Shown one piece after another: positions 63,731 through 64,000 of a DNA stretch of 64,000 nucleotides (within the stretch, counting starts at the first letter, position 1; each line of letters opens with the position of its first letter). Source of the stretch: Streptomyces yangpuensis (GTDB taxonomy: Bacteria > Actinomycetota > Actinomycetes > Streptomycetales > Streptomycetaceae); contig NZ_LBMK01000002.1 of NCBI RefSeq assembly GCF_001005295.1, forward strand, positions 1 through 64,000, written 5' to 3'. The notes beneath the pieces are model-generated. The model saw only the letters and a list, made by a program, of their open reading frames with translations, ran no database searches and had not been told where the DNA came from. The translations under genes and the position numbers were made by a program.

Positions 63731-64000
63731 GCAACCGACTCTTCGACGCCTCCGTCGCCCCCGCCACCGTCCCCGAGGCGGAGGCCGGAGGCCCTTGGGC
63801 CTACCTGTGGTGGCTGGCCCGGATCCGCCCCCGGCCGCTCCTGCTCGCCGCCCTGCTCGGCGTGCTGTGGATGGTCCCCCTGGCACTGATCCCGCTGGTC
63901 CTCGGCCGGGCCATCGACGAGGCCGGGGCGGCCACCGGCCAGACCGGCCTCTACCTGTGGTCGCTGGTCGCCCTGGGCCTCGGCGTCCTCCAGGCCGTCG
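63727..64000 (+). CDS. ABC exporter transmembrane domain, partial
   Basis: GTG 63727 overlaps the A-domain stop and opens a frame that runs off the window (91 codons seen). After a short hydrophilic N-terminus, WAYLWWLARIRPRPLLLAAL, LLGVLWMVPLALIPLVLGRA and IDEAGAATGQTGLYLWSLVA match the first two helices of an exporter-type ABC half-transporter (TM-ATPase). The likely cargo is streptothricin. The ATPase part lies outside. Confidence 0.8.
   Translation, partial: MSNRLFDASVAPATVPEAEAGGPWAYLWWLARIRPRPLLLAALLGVLWMVPLALIPLVLGRAIDEAGAATGQTGLYLWSLVALGLGVLQAV

Noticed and set aside
1..64000. tRNA, rRNA, CRISPR arrays or attachment sites
   Set aside because: No cloverleaf, rRNA core sequence, regularly spaced repeats or duplicated att-like sequences were found on reading both strands.

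Overview
The window is high-GC actinobacterial DNA, almost certainly from a Streptomyces or close relative. Codon third positions are nearly all G or C, GTG starts and 4-nt stop/start overlaps are common, and typical Streptomyces families are present (DUF4383, DUF2267, RheA-type hsp18 control, kdp with kdpDE, a large-subunit catalase). No rRNA, tRNA, CRISPR array or intact insertion sequence was seen.

Left part (1-20,500). It opens with a partial SDR gene and a DUF4383 membrane protein. A peptide scavenging locus follows: an exported, frameshifted cyanophycinase-like S51 peptidase faces a divergent operon for a polar amino-acid ABC importer (lipoprotein, permease, ATPase), an M20 peptidase, a second exported S51 peptidase and an RpiR-type regulator. 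A gene graveyard (9.45-10.5 kb) holds scraps of an MMPL transporter and a pirin. Next come an SRPBCC protein, a DUF2029-type glycosyltransferase, a membrane-anchored sulfite-oxidase-fold protein, a GT2/DUF2064/methyltransferase operon, an OmpR-type two-component system and an epimerase with an inserted Cys/His cluster.

Middle part (19,700-39,200). This is an expanded kdp potassium-uptake region: kdpD, kdpE, kdpC, kdpB, kdpA, kdpF and a 27-residue leader membrane peptide on the minus strand, plus an orphan second kdpF (19,714-19,803) and an orphan second kdpB (29,269-31,419). TTGACG direct repeats with an 11-bp period lie in the kdp intergenic regions and may be KdpE sites. Stress genes follow: two DUF2267 proteins, Hsp18 and its divergent RheA-like repressor with a TGTCATC-N5-GATGACA operator between them, a STAS protein and a clade-II catalase. 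A decayed nitrate-reductase-type molybdoenzyme ends this part.

Right part (39,525 to beyond 64,000). This is a streptothricin-type biosynthetic gene cluster running off the right edge. Its markers are a nourseothricin/streptothricin N-acetyltransferase (self-resistance), a VioC/OrfP-type arginine hydroxylase and a PLP capreomycidine-type cyclase (streptolidine), a lysine 2,3-aminomutase (beta-lysine), two paralogous free-standing adenylation proteins, a carrier-condensation protein and an adenylation-carrier protein (NRPS assembly), a PIG-L deacetylase, a glycosyltransferase, an ATP-grasp ligase, an oxidoreductase-epimerase fusion (amino-sugar branch), a NodU/CmcH carbamoyltransferase and an ABC exporter. 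A divergent promoter region with TTGTAC-type repeats and a near-perfect palindrome lies between the aminomutase and a HTH regulator whose tail resembles an IS3 OrfA coiled coil.
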